Assembly: GCF_900103545.1 (NCBI RefSeq)
Contig: NZ_FNHH01000013.1
Coordinates: 40,530-104,529, forward strand
DNA length: 64,000 bases
Source: Daejeonella rubra
GTDB lineage: Bacteria > Bacteroidota > Bacteroidia > Sphingobacteriales > Sphingobacteriaceae
Reading direction: 5' to 3'
Shown here: one piece after another, positions 27,906-36,240 of the stretch
How the letters are laid out: every line of letters begins with the position of its first letter
Numbering within the stretch: position 1 is the first letter of the stretch
Position numbers and translations under genes: made by a program
Notes under the pieces: generated by a model
What the model saw: the letters and a program-made list of their open reading frames with translations, nothing else
What the model was told of the DNA's origin: nothing
Databases searched by the model: none

Positions 27906-29702
27906 ATGTTCAATAAAATCAATTTTCAACCATTTCAAATCTTGATGGCAACTGCCGGTATAGTTTTGATTACACTATTTCTCAATCTGACTGTTTCAGC
28001 ACAGGCTGCAAAGGATAATCTTCGTCCCGCGGCGCTTGGAAAAAATGGGATGATAGCCACAGCCAATCCGCTTGCAACCTTAGCAGGTCAGAAGATCCTG
28101 GTAAAGGGTGGAAATGCAATTGATGCGATTGTTGCTGCTGCAGCCTCACTGAATGCTGCAGAACCTTATATGTCGGGTACTGCGGGTGTTGGATATATGC
28201 TCTTCTATTCTGCCAAAGAGAACAGGGTTAGGTCGCTTGTTTTTGGGGGATGGGTGCCTGAAACTTTCCGGATTACTAAATTTAAATCAGATGTTAAAGT
28301 TGCAGACGGTGCAGGTCATGGTCAAATGGAAAGTATCGGCCCAAGGATAGCATCTGTGCCCGGAAATCTTGCCGGGTGGGCAAAGGCTCTGAAAGATTAT
28401 GGAACAATGCCTCTTTCGGAGGTTTTTGAAAGTGCTATCGATTATCTGGAAAACGGAGTTCCTGTAACCGAATTTGATCAGGCAATGTGGGCTGGCACGG
28501 TGGCTCGTGTTTCACCTCATGCAGAATCCAGGAAGATCTTTCTAAAAAATGATAAGGATCCTTATGTGATCGGTGATTATTTCTCAAATAAACCACTGGC
28601 AAAAACCATGAGGCGAATTGCTTCTGAAGGTATCGACGTTTTCTACAAAGGTGAAATTGCAAAGGAAATGGCAGCTGCATTTGCCCGTGATGGTGGATTC
28701 ATTACCGAAAAAGACCTTGCCTCAGTGCCGGATAAAGTGCAGTGGGTCGACCCAATCTCAATTAAATACCGCGATTACACAGTGTATAATAATCCTCCTC
28801 CGGGAATGGGAATTCAGCAATTGCAAACCCTGAAGATCATGGAGGGTTTTGACCTTAAAAAAATGGGCCATAACAGTGTTGATTATCTTGCTCATTTACT
28901 CGAAGCAGTTAACCTTAGCAGGATTGATACTGATAAATATATCGGAGATCCAAAATTCGTTAATGTACCTGTTGATATGCTTTTATCAGATGCTTACATC
29001 GCCAAACAACGAGAAAGAGTCATAGCAAAAGTGAAGGAAAGAAAAGCCGGTATTAAAGAAGAAACATCCATGAATATTCTTCCTGTAGCAATAGACGATC
29101 CGAATGCTTCAAAGTATAAATATGCAACCACCAGTCTTTCGGCTGTTGACCGATGGGGAAATGCCGTTGTTATTATTCAAACTCATGGTGGCGGTTTTGG
29201 TTCCGGATATGTGGCAGGAAATACAGGAGTGGTATTTAACAGTGCTCTTGATTGGATGACCCTTGAACCGGGGAAAGCCAATACGGTAGCACCCGGAAAG
29301 GCTGTTGGTTGGTGTATTGGTGGAATGCTACAGTTTCATAAGGATGGTAAACCTCAACTTATTGTGGGTTCTCCCGGAAGCTTTGGGATACTCCAGTCGG
29401 TTCCTCAAGTTGCCTTGAATGCAATTGATTTTGGGATGAACATTCAGGATGCGATCAGTGCACCCCGATTCAGGTGGAAGGACGAATTAGGCCTGGTACC
29501 TGCAAAGGAAATAATTATGGAAACCAGAGTTCAGCCTACTGTAATTAAAACATTAAGAGCCATGGGATATGTAATTGATACCAGTCTGGGGGATTGGTCC
29601 ATGACAGTTGGAGGTGCACAAGGAATCACAATTGATCATAAAACAGGATGGATCATGGGTGGCGCCGACCTGAGAAGAAATGGTTATGCAGTCGGATGGT
29701 AA
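27906..29702 (+). CDS. Exported gamma-glutamyltransferase-family protein
   Basis: This 598-residue Ntn-hydrolase precursor has a signal peptide ending VSAQAAK (about residue 35). The large subunit carries GGNAIDAIVAAAASLN; the small subunit would begin at the nucleophile T408 in ATTSLSAVDRWGNAV, followed by GSGYVAGNTGVVFNSALDW, the GSPGSFGIL segment and the C-terminal GGADLRRNGYAVGW. The usual TTH is TTS, and the lid-like LNN(Q)MDDF is replaced by FNSALDWM, features of bacterial GGT subfamilies that may act on substrates other than glutathione. Expected reaction: hydrolysis of gamma-glutamyl or other acyl-amide bonds in the periplasm. Confidence 0.93.
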   Translation: MFNKINFQPFQILMATAGIVLITLFLNLTVSAQAAKDNLRPAALGKNGMIATANPLATLAGQKILVKGGNAIDAIVAAAASLNAAEPYMSGTAGVGYMLFYSAKENRVRSLVFGGWVPETFRITKFKSDVKVADGAGHGQMESIGPRIASVPGNLAGWAKALKDYGTMPLSEVFESAIDYLENGVPVTEFDQAMWAGTVARVSPHAESRKIFLKNDKDPYVIGDYFSNKPLAKTMRRIASEGIDVFYKGEIAKEMAAAFARDGGFITEKDLASVPDKVQWVDPISIKYRDYTVYNNPPPGMGIQQLQTLKIMEGFDLKKMGHNSVDYLAHLLEAVNLSRIDTDKYIGDPKFVNVPVDMLLSDAYIAKQRERVIAKVKERKAGIKEETSMNILPVAIDDPNASKYKYATTSLSAVDRWGNAVVIIQTHGGGFGSGYVAGNTGVVFNSALDWMTLEPGKANTVAPGKAVGWCIGGMLQFHKDGKPQLIVGSPGSFGILQSVPQVALNAIDFGMNIQDAISAPRFRWKDELGLVPAKEIIMETRVQPTVIKTLRAMGYVIDTSLGDWSMTVGGAQGITIDHKTGWIMGGADLRRNGYAVGW

Positions 29703-29754
29703 TTCTATTATAACCCAAAGTTAATTAATTTAATAAATAATTAAAATATTTTCA

Positions 29755-31128
29755 ATGAAGTCAAAAAATAATAATCCACGCAGAGATTTTATCAAAAAAT
29801 CTGTATTTGCCGCAGCCGGAATGAGTATTATTCCAGGTTTTGTACTTGGAAAAGATGGAAATATCACTTCCATTACAGAACAGTTATCAAGAGCTCTGGC
29901 TGGTCAGGATGGGATTAAAAAAGTGGCATTCATTACTCATATATACAGAAACAGTGCCCACGCAGATGTAATCGGCACCAAATTGTTTCTCGGCATTCCA
30001 ACAGACGATGGAATGGTTGCTCCTCAGATTAAAATAGTTTCGGTTTACATCGAACAGGTTGGCGCTAATGATACAGGTATTAAAATAGCGGCAATGAACG
30101 ATACTCCTGTTTATCCCACGCTTGAAGAGGCTTTAACTCTTGGAGGTGATAAGCTGGCTGTGGATGCGGTGATCTATGTTGGTGAGCATGGTGAATATCC
30201 TTATAACAGACTTGGTATGAAATTATATCCACGAATGAATTATCTCGAAAGGATATTCAGAGTGTTTGATGCTTCGAACAAGTCAGTTCCGGTTTTTACA
30301 GACAAAGCCCTTTCTTACAGCTGGCTGGATAGTAAATGGATCTATGATCGCGCGAAAGAATTGAACGTTTCATTAATGGCCGGATCTTCTTTGCCTTATT
30401 GCTGGCGTGATAAACCTCTGGAACATCCTATCGGTGTGAAGATCAGGGAAGCAGTGGCCATTGGGTATGCATCTCTGGATGCTTATGGTTTCCATGTTAC
30501 AGAGATCCTTCAATGTATGGTTGAAAGGAGAGCAGGTGGGGAAACGGGTGTTGAAAGTGTTGAAGGATTAAAGGGCAATGACGTTTGGGCAGCTATTGAT
30601 TCAGGAAGAATATCTCAAAAACTGGTGGATGCAGCCTGCGATACCATCCAGGGTAAAGCAACTGGAAATATGAGAGAAATTGTAAAAATGCCCTATGCGG
30701 TGATCGTAAAATATAAAGATGGTACAAAGGGTTCTATTGTTATGCTTGATCAATACGTGAATCAGGGATGGGCCTATGCAGCAAACACTGGTAAAAACAT
30801 TTTGGCCACCGAGTTTGTTCTTGATCATAGCATGAGTTATTCTCACTTCAGTTATTTGTCATTAAATATTCAGAAGTTTATAGTGAGCGGCAAGCCTACA
30901 GCACCCATTGAACGGAATTTGCTGACCAGTGGAATCATAGATATGGGAATTCGTTCTCTGGCTGAAGGAAAAGTCAGGGAGACTCCATTTTTAGATATTA
31001 AATATTCAGCAATCGGCTTTGAGCCGATCAGGCCAACTGCTCCGAGGCCAACCGGGCAAAGTATTGGTCCATGGCCTCCAAAGGGATATGAGTTTATTAT
31101 TCCTGATGCTTTTAAGAACAAAAAATAG
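29755..31128 (+). CDS. Tat-exported protein of unrecognised family, copy 2
   Basis: The 457-residue protein has a twin-arginine signal (NPRRDFIKKSVFAAAG). It matches the 16813 protein along its length: KKVAFITHIYRNSAHADVI, TLGGDKLAVDAVIYVGEHGEYP, PVFTDKALSYSW, LMAGSSLPYCWR and ERRAGGETGVESV. A Gfo/Idh/MocA-like architecture is possible, though the dinucleotide-binding glycine loop is absent. Conserved His, Asp, Trp and Arg residues in those blocks suggest an enzyme. The tail ends with a Pro-rich segment absent from copy 1. Both copies flank the hydrolase/PLP block, so I infer a shared pathway role. Confidence 0.78.
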   Translation: MKSKNNNPRRDFIKKSVFAAAGMSIIPGFVLGKDGNITSITEQLSRALAGQDGIKKVAFITHIYRNSAHADVIGTKLFLGIPTDDGMVAPQIKIVSVYIEQVGANDTGIKIAAMNDTPVYPTLEEALTLGGDKLAVDAVIYVGEHGEYPYNRLGMKLYPRMNYLERIFRVFDASNKSVPVFTDKALSYSWLDSKWIYDRAKELNVSLMAGSSLPYCWRDKPLEHPIGVKIREAVAIGYASLDAYGFHVTEILQCMVERRAGGETGVESVEGLKGNDVWAAIDSGRISQKLVDAACDTIQGKATGNMREIVKMPYAVIVKYKDGTKGSIVMLDQYVNQGWAYAANTGKNILATEFVLDHSMSYSHFSYLSLNIQKFIVSGKPTAPIERNLLTSGIIDMGIRSLAEGKVRETPFLDIKYSAIGFEPIRPTAPRPTGQSIGPWPPKGYEFIIPDAFKNKK

Positions 31129-31263
31129 GAAAAATCATAGTGATCAGAAGTTTTTTTTAATTATCTTATAAATAATACGTGTTTAATTTGGAAAATCAGT
31201 AAAAAGTCAAGAATATGCACTATAATTTACTCGATACCCATTAATAAGCAAATACAATAAAAA

Positions 31264-33033
31264 ATGAAAAACTATTCAAAAATTTTATCTGAGACTAAAT
31301 TGCGTACGAAACTACTCGCAATTTTGGGATTAGCATTTCTGGTAACCATAAGTTTTATTAATTCAGGTGGTACAGGTGGCCTGCCTCAGGGTGATAATGA
31401 TAATGGCGGTCTGGCTTTACCCGGTGATTTTGAGGCTGTAGTTGTTGCTGATTCTCTTGGCCGTGCCAGACATCTTGCTATTAACAAGAATGGTGATATT
31501 TATGTTAAATTAAGGGTGCCTGATGCTCAAAAAAGAGGTAGTGTTGCTTTGCGCGATAATAATAATGACGGTAAAGCAGATATTATTGAGTATTTCGGAA
31601 ATTATCCGGATACAGGAAATTATGGTACTGCTATGCGTATCCACAAGGGATATCTTTATTTCAGTACAGCAGGAGAGGTTTTAAGAACTAAACTGACTCC
31701 TGGGAAATTGGTACCTGAAGGTAAAACAGAAACAATAGTTGTTGATAACTACAAAAGAGGAAAATATTCACATATCGCTAAACCGATCGCTTTTGATAAT
31801 AAAGGAAACTTATATGTTCCTTTTGGTTCCCCTAGTGATGTGTGTCAGGTTGCCGACAGACAGCCGGGTTCTCCGGGTCAAACACCATGTCCTGAATTAA
31901 AGGAGCATGCAGGTGTTTGGAAGTTCAGCGAAAGCAAATTAAACCAGAAGCAAAGTGATGGTACAATGTATGCTACAGGTATCCGTAGTATTGTTGGAAT
32001 GTCATGGAATAATTTAGACAACTCATTATATGCTATGCAGCATGGACGTGATGATTTTTCGAGAACATGGTCAAATCTTTACACTCCATGGCATAGTGCT
32101 TTATTGCCTTCTGAAGAATTCCTGAAAGTACCTGAAGGATCTGATGCAGGATGGCCGTACTACTATTATGACTTTATGCAGGGAAAGAAATTGCTTAATC
32201 CTGAGTATGGTGGTGATGGTAAAAAAGAAGGTGATGCAGCAAAATATAATATGCCACTTATTGGTTTCCCGGGCCATTTTGCTCCAAATGATTTATTATT
32301 CTACACAGGAAATCAGTTTCCTGAACGTTATAAAAATGGTGCATTCGTTGCATTTCATGGTTCAACAATTCGTGCCCCATATCCACAGGGTGGTTATTGT
32401 GTTGCCTTTGTTCCATTCAAAGATGGAAAATTTTCAAGCGAGTGGGAATTATTTGCCGATGGGTTTGGTGGTGTAGATACCATTGTGAATACTTCTGATG
32501 CTAAATATCGTCCAATGGGTCTTGCTCAGGGTCCGGATGGTTCTCTTTACATGAACGACAGTGAAAAAGGAAAGATCTGGAGAGTAATGTTCAAAGGTGA
32601 CAAAAAAAGTTTCGGTACCAAGCAGTTGGCAGGAATGGCAGCACGCAAGCTAACTTCTCCAAACGTAAAGTCTCCTGATATTGAAAAGGATAACCTTATG
32701 AAAGGTCAATTAGCTGCAGGTTCTAAATTGTACAATACTTATTGTGCTTCTTGCCATCAGCAGAATGGAAAAGGTGACGGAACACGTTTCCCACCTGTTG
32801 CTGAATCTGAATGGGTGAATGGTGATAAGAGAAAATTAATTGAAGTAGTATTGAACGGTCTTTCTGGTCCGATTACAGTTAAAGGTATAGGTTATAATGA
32901 AGCAATGCCTCCTCATGGGTATCTTCAGGATTCCGAAATTGCTCAGATCCTGACTTATGTACGATCAAGCTTCGGAAATAATTCCAGCTTCATTAGTCCG
33001 AATGAAGTATCCAGATACCGTGCAAAAAGATAA
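31264..33033 (+). CDS. PQQ-type glucose/sorbosone dehydrogenase-like protein fused to cytochrome c
   Basis: This 589-residue exported protein has an N-terminal hydrophobic segment (about 16-35), a six-bladed propeller region (about 50-460, with RHLAINKNGDIYVKLR and SMSWNNLDNSLYAMQHGRDD-type blades) and a C-terminal cytochrome c domain. C494-A-S-C497-H498 binds heme, with a likely Met ligand in AMPPHG. Relatives oxidise sugars or alcohols with PQQ and pass electrons to heme. It could oxidise a released alcohol or sugar in the periplasm. It lies 135 AT-rich bases after copy 2 of the unknown Tat protein and 14 bases before the CBM9-like gene. Confidence 0.88.
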   Translation: MKNYSKILSETKLRTKLLAILGLAFLVTISFINSGGTGGLPQGDNDNGGLALPGDFEAVVVADSLGRARHLAINKNGDIYVKLRVPDAQKRGSVALRDNNNDGKADIIEYFGNYPDTGNYGTAMRIHKGYLYFSTAGEVLRTKLTPGKLVPEGKTETIVVDNYKRGKYSHIAKPIAFDNKGNLYVPFGSPSDVCQVADRQPGSPGQTPCPELKEHAGVWKFSESKLNQKQSDGTMYATGIRSIVGMSWNNLDNSLYAMQHGRDDFSRTWSNLYTPWHSALLPSEEFLKVPEGSDAGWPYYYYDFMQGKKLLNPEYGGDGKKEGDAAKYNMPLIGFPGHFAPNDLLFYTGNQFPERYKNGAFVAFHGSTIRAPYPQGGYCVAFVPFKDGKFSSEWELFADGFGGVDTIVNTSDAKYRPMGLAQGPDGSLYMNDSEKGKIWRVMFKGDKKSFGTKQLAGMAARKLTSPNVKSPDIEKDNLMKGQLAAGSKLYNTYCASCHQQNGKGDGTRFPPVAESEWVNGDKRKLIEVVLNGLSGPITVKGIGYNEAMPPHGYLQDSEIAQILTYVRSSFGNNSSFISPNEVSRYRAKR

Positions 33034-33047
33034 TACTTTAATAAAAC

Positions 33048-33830
33048 ATGAAATTTATCACCTATATCTTATTTATATCTCTGCCTTTCTTAATGAAAGG
33101 CGGAGATATTCTTTCTTCTAAGAAGAGTAATTTAGTTTCAGCTAGTAATTCCGTTGTTAAACCTGCGGATAAGGAGTATCTGGTTTCCAAATTAAAGAAG
33201 CCAATGAAAATTGACGGGAACTGGAATAAGGCAGAATGGAAGAAGATTGAAACGATAAAAATCGAAAATTATATGGGTACAGTTTCACCGTTTAAGCCAA
33301 CGGTGGAAGCTAAAATGATCTACGATACGGATAATGTTTATGTGATCTTTCGTGTCAAAGATAAGTTTGTAAAAAGCACTGTGACAGAATACAATGGAAA
33401 TGTATCAGGCGATTCCTGTGTTGAATTCTTCTTTGCTCCTGATACAGATTCGCCATTAAAATATTTTAACCTTGAAATAAATGCAGGTGGTACACCTCTT
33501 ATTTTTTATGTTTCAAAACCATGGACTGAGTTTGTAAAACTCGAGGCTCCTGAAATAAAGCAGATCGAAATTGCTCACTCTCTGCCTTCTGTTGTTGATC
33601 CGGAAATTGCTGAGCCAGTAACCTGGACTATCGAGTACAGGATTCCACTATCGATGTTAAAAAAGTTTTCAAATGTTACCAATCCTGCACCAGGTGTTAT
33701 CTGGAAGGCAAATTTCTATAAGACAGGCAGCAGAACATCTAATCCAAATTACCTTACCTGGAATTTTGTAGATAATCCAAAACCAAACTTTCATCTTCCC
33801 CAGTTTTTTGGAGTTTTAAAGTTTCAATAG
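33048..33830 (+). CDS. Exported CBM9-like (carbohydrate-binding family 9) protein
   Basis: The 260-residue protein has a signal peptide (about 1-22) and a single beta-sandwich domain with the CBM9-like signature KPMKIDGNWNKAEWKK, VYVIFRVKDKFV, SGDSCVEFFFAPD and AEPVTWTIEYRIPLSML. Such domains bind sugars or, in cytochrome-associated forms, heme. It follows the PQQ/cytochrome c gene by 14 bases, so binding of the same substrate or an electron-transfer role is plausible. No catalytic domain is attached. Confidence 0.85.
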   Translation: MKFITYILFISLPFLMKGGDILSSKKSNLVSASNSVVKPADKEYLVSKLKKPMKIDGNWNKAEWKKIETIKIENYMGTVSPFKPTVEAKMIYDTDNVYVIFRVKDKFVKSTVTEYNGNVSGDSCVEFFFAPDTDSPLKYFNLEINAGGTPLIFYVSKPWTEFVKLEAPEIKQIEIAHSLPSVVDPEIAEPVTWTIEYRIPLSMLKKFSNVTNPAPGVIWKANFYKTGSRTSNPNYLTWNFVDNPKPNFHLPQFFGVLKFQ

Positions 33831-33861
33831 TCAGAAAGAATTTTTAAAAATTCTATAGGTC

Positions 33862-34797
33862 ATGGAGAAACTGGCAATCATCGGGTCGGGAACTATGGGG
33901 CATTCCATTGCTGTGAATGCTGCATGGGCTGGCTTGAATGTAAAGATGTACGGTTTGAATGAAGCTGATCTCCAAAAAGGCTTAGAGGGAATAAAGAATA
34001 AATTAATACTATTAAGTCAAAATGGATTGATTTCTCCCAGGGATATTGAAGAGATCCAGTCGAGAATTTCAATAACTCAATCAATAGAAGAGGCTGTAAA
34101 CGATGTGTCTTTTGTGATTGAATGTATTCCTGAAGACCTTGGTTTGAAACAGCAGCTTTTCAATCATCTTGACGAAATATGTGCTCCTGATGTGATCTTA
34201 GCCACAAATACTTCTGGTTTAAGCCTCAGTCTCATTGCTGCCGGGACAAAAAATCCGGAAAGGACTATTGTTGCTCATTTCTGGAATCCCGCCCATTTGG
34301 TCCCGCTGGTGGAAGTGCTCAGGACCGATAAAACAAGTGAGGATACCTTTAACCGTACGATCGCCCTTTTGAAATTTATGCATAAAAAGCCCATAGAAGT
34401 TAAAAAGGAAGTCCCAGGTCTGGTAGGTAACAGGCTTCAGTTTGCACTTTTCAGAGAGGCTCAGTACCTGCTGGAAGAAGGTATCGCTTCAAAGGAAGAT
34501 ATTGATGCAGCGGTTACCTACAGCATCGGAAGGCGATTACCTGTTACTGGCCCATTGCTTTCTGCAGATATGGGAGGACTGGATGTATTTGCCTCTATCT
34601 CTGATTATCTTTTTGAAGACCTTAGCAAATCAGATCGTTCCTTTCCAACTCTTAAAAAATTAGTAGAACAAAAAAAATTAGGGAATAAAACAGCTGAGGG
34701 GTATTATGAGTGGGATGAAGACTTTTCGACCAGGGTAAATCAAGCCAGAGAAAAGGAATTGATCCGGCATCTTAAACAGGACAGAGGAATCGAATAG
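33862..34797 (+). CDS. 3-hydroxyacyl-CoA dehydrogenase-like NAD-dependent oxidoreductase
   Basis: The 311-residue cytoplasmic protein has the Rossmann motif GSGTMG near residue 8, then NTSGLSLS, HFWNPAHLVPLVEV and GLVGNRLQFALFREA, the Ser/His/Asn set of the 3HCDH family. Length fits one N-terminal NAD domain plus one C-terminal helical domain. It is closer in the HFWNPxHLVPLVE segment to lambda-crystallin/L-gulonate or carnitine dehydrogenase-like members than to classical FadB, so a free 3-hydroxy acid may be its substrate. It begins 32 bases after the CBM9-like gene. Confidence 0.9.
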   Translation: MEKLAIIGSGTMGHSIAVNAAWAGLNVKMYGLNEADLQKGLEGIKNKLILLSQNGLISPRDIEEIQSRISITQSIEEAVNDVSFVIECIPEDLGLKQQLFNHLDEICAPDVILATNTSGLSLSLIAAGTKNPERTIVAHFWNPAHLVPLVEVLRTDKTSEDTFNRTIALLKFMHKKPIEVKKEVPGLVGNRLQFALFREAQYLLEEGIASKEDIDAAVTYSIGRRLPVTGPLLSADMGGLDVFASISDYLFEDLSKSDRSFPTLKKLVEQKKLGNKTAEGYYEWDEDFSTRVNQAREKELIRHLKQDRGIE

Positions 34798-34871
34798 AGC
34801 TTTGCGTTTGTTGCAATCAGCGATATTTCTTTAATAACATACTTAGGATTAATTATTTAACCCATCTTATA

Positions 34872-36176
34872 ATGAAAAGTTTAGTTTACTCGAAATCTGC
34901 AGAATTACTCGAGAGATCAAAGAAAGTACTCGCCGGAGGTGTGTCCTCCGAATTTAGAAAATACAATCATCCTCATGCGATATTCTATACGCATGGCAAG
35001 GGTAGTCACCTTTTTGATGTTGATGGCAATGATTATCTGGATTTTACGCTTAGTCAGGGCCCATTGATCCTTGGTCATTCACATCCTCATGTATTAAAAT
35101 CAGTTGCTGATTATTCTGAAGAAGGGCAACTATTTGCAGGTCAGCATATTAAGGAGGTTGAGCTGGCTGAAACCCTGAATCGTTTGATTCCTTCTGCTGA
35201 ACTGATGCGTTTTTGTCTGGATGGCTCAGAGGCAGTACAGACGGCTTTCAGAGTGGCAAGAGCAAAAACGGGTAAGCAAAAATTCCTTCGTTTTGAAGGT
35301 CATTATCATGGCTGGCTCGACAATGTTGCCTGGGGGATATCTACGCCATCTGCAGATGCACTTGGTAGCAGAGAAAACCCGAATGTATTTCCATGGTCTG
35401 CAGGCCTGCCCGAGCATTCTAAAGATGAGTTTATCATTCTGCCATGGAATGATCTGGATTTAGTCAAAAAGACTTTGGCAGATCATCACCATGAGATCGC
35501 CGCCATCATTACTGAACCTATCATGTGCAATAATGGATGCATTGTGCCTCAGGAAGGCTTTTTGCAGGGCTTGCGCGACCTTTGCGGTCAGTATGGTATC
35601 GCATTGATATTTGATGAAGTGATCACGGGCTTCAGAATGAGTATCGGCGGATCCCAGCGGTATTTTGGTATTACCCCCGATATGTCAATTTTTGCGAAGG
35701 CCATGGGCAGCGGTTACCCGATCAGTGCGATCGTAGGGAAAAGAGAATGGATGAGCTTGATCGAGGATGCGAAAGTGATACATGCAGGTACCATGAATTC
35801 CAGTAACCCAACCATTGCTGCTGCATTGGCAACAATTGAAGTTCTGGAAAAGGAAAATCCATATGAGCGGATGTTCAGATTGGGAAATAAATTAATGGAT
35901 GGACTAAGAAAAGCTGCAGCTGATCACAATCATAATTTATTGGTTCAGGGTCCGGGCCCGATGTTCAATATCGGATTCACTGATCTGAAATCTGTAAAGG
36001 ATTACAGAGATACTCTTAGCTATGATCGTGCTAAACTGGGTAAATTTATTTCTGCTATGCATGATGAAAGGATTAGGATCATAGGACGTGGTCTGTGGTA
36101 CATAAGTGCTGCCCATACGGAGGAAGATATTGATCATGCAATTGAGGTTTCAGCAAGAGTGCTGGGAAGCATATAA
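34872..36176 (+). CDS. Class III (HemL-like) PLP aminotransferase/aminomutase
   Basis: This 434-residue protein is a fold-type I class III PLP enzyme: FTLSQGPLILGHSHP, GSEAVQTAFRVARA, HYHGWLDN, FDEVITGFR and catalytic K276 in IFAKAMGSGYPISA. It most resembles glutamate-1-semialdehyde aminomutase and its relatives, which include beta-amino-acid aminotransferases. Because it is embedded in a catabolic island and not with heme genes, I favour transamination of an unusual (for example beta- or omega-) amino acid over heme synthesis. No export signal. Confidence 0.9.
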   Translation: MKSLVYSKSAELLERSKKVLAGGVSSEFRKYNHPHAIFYTHGKGSHLFDVDGNDYLDFTLSQGPLILGHSHPHVLKSVADYSEEGQLFAGQHIKEVELAETLNRLIPSAELMRFCLDGSEAVQTAFRVARAKTGKQKFLRFEGHYHGWLDNVAWGISTPSADALGSRENPNVFPWSAGLPEHSKDEFIILPWNDLDLVKKTLADHHHEIAAIITEPIMCNNGCIVPQEGFLQGLRDLCGQYGIALIFDEVITGFRMSIGGSQRYFGITPDMSIFAKAMGSGYPISAIVGKREWMSLIEDAKVIHAGTMNSSNPTIAAALATIEVLEKENPYERMFRLGNKLMDGLRKAAADHNHNLLVQGPGPMFNIGFTDLKSVKDYRDTLSYDRAKLGKFISAMHDERIRIIGRGLWYISAAHTEEDIDHAIEVSARVLGSI

Positions 36177-36240
36177 TTACATGTTTTAAGGACGAATCTT
36201 TGTAATACTTCATAATTTCTTACAACTTGCGGTTTAATTA

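Noticed and set aside
26355..29702. Classical microcystin-degradation (mlr) cluster
   Set aside because: Only the MlrC-like family is present; no MlrA- or MlrB-like gene accompanies it, and M81 proteins are widespread.
34872..36176. Heme biosynthesis aminomutase
   Set aside because: Sequence class fits, but there are no heme genes nearby and the context is catabolic, so I call it only HemL-like.
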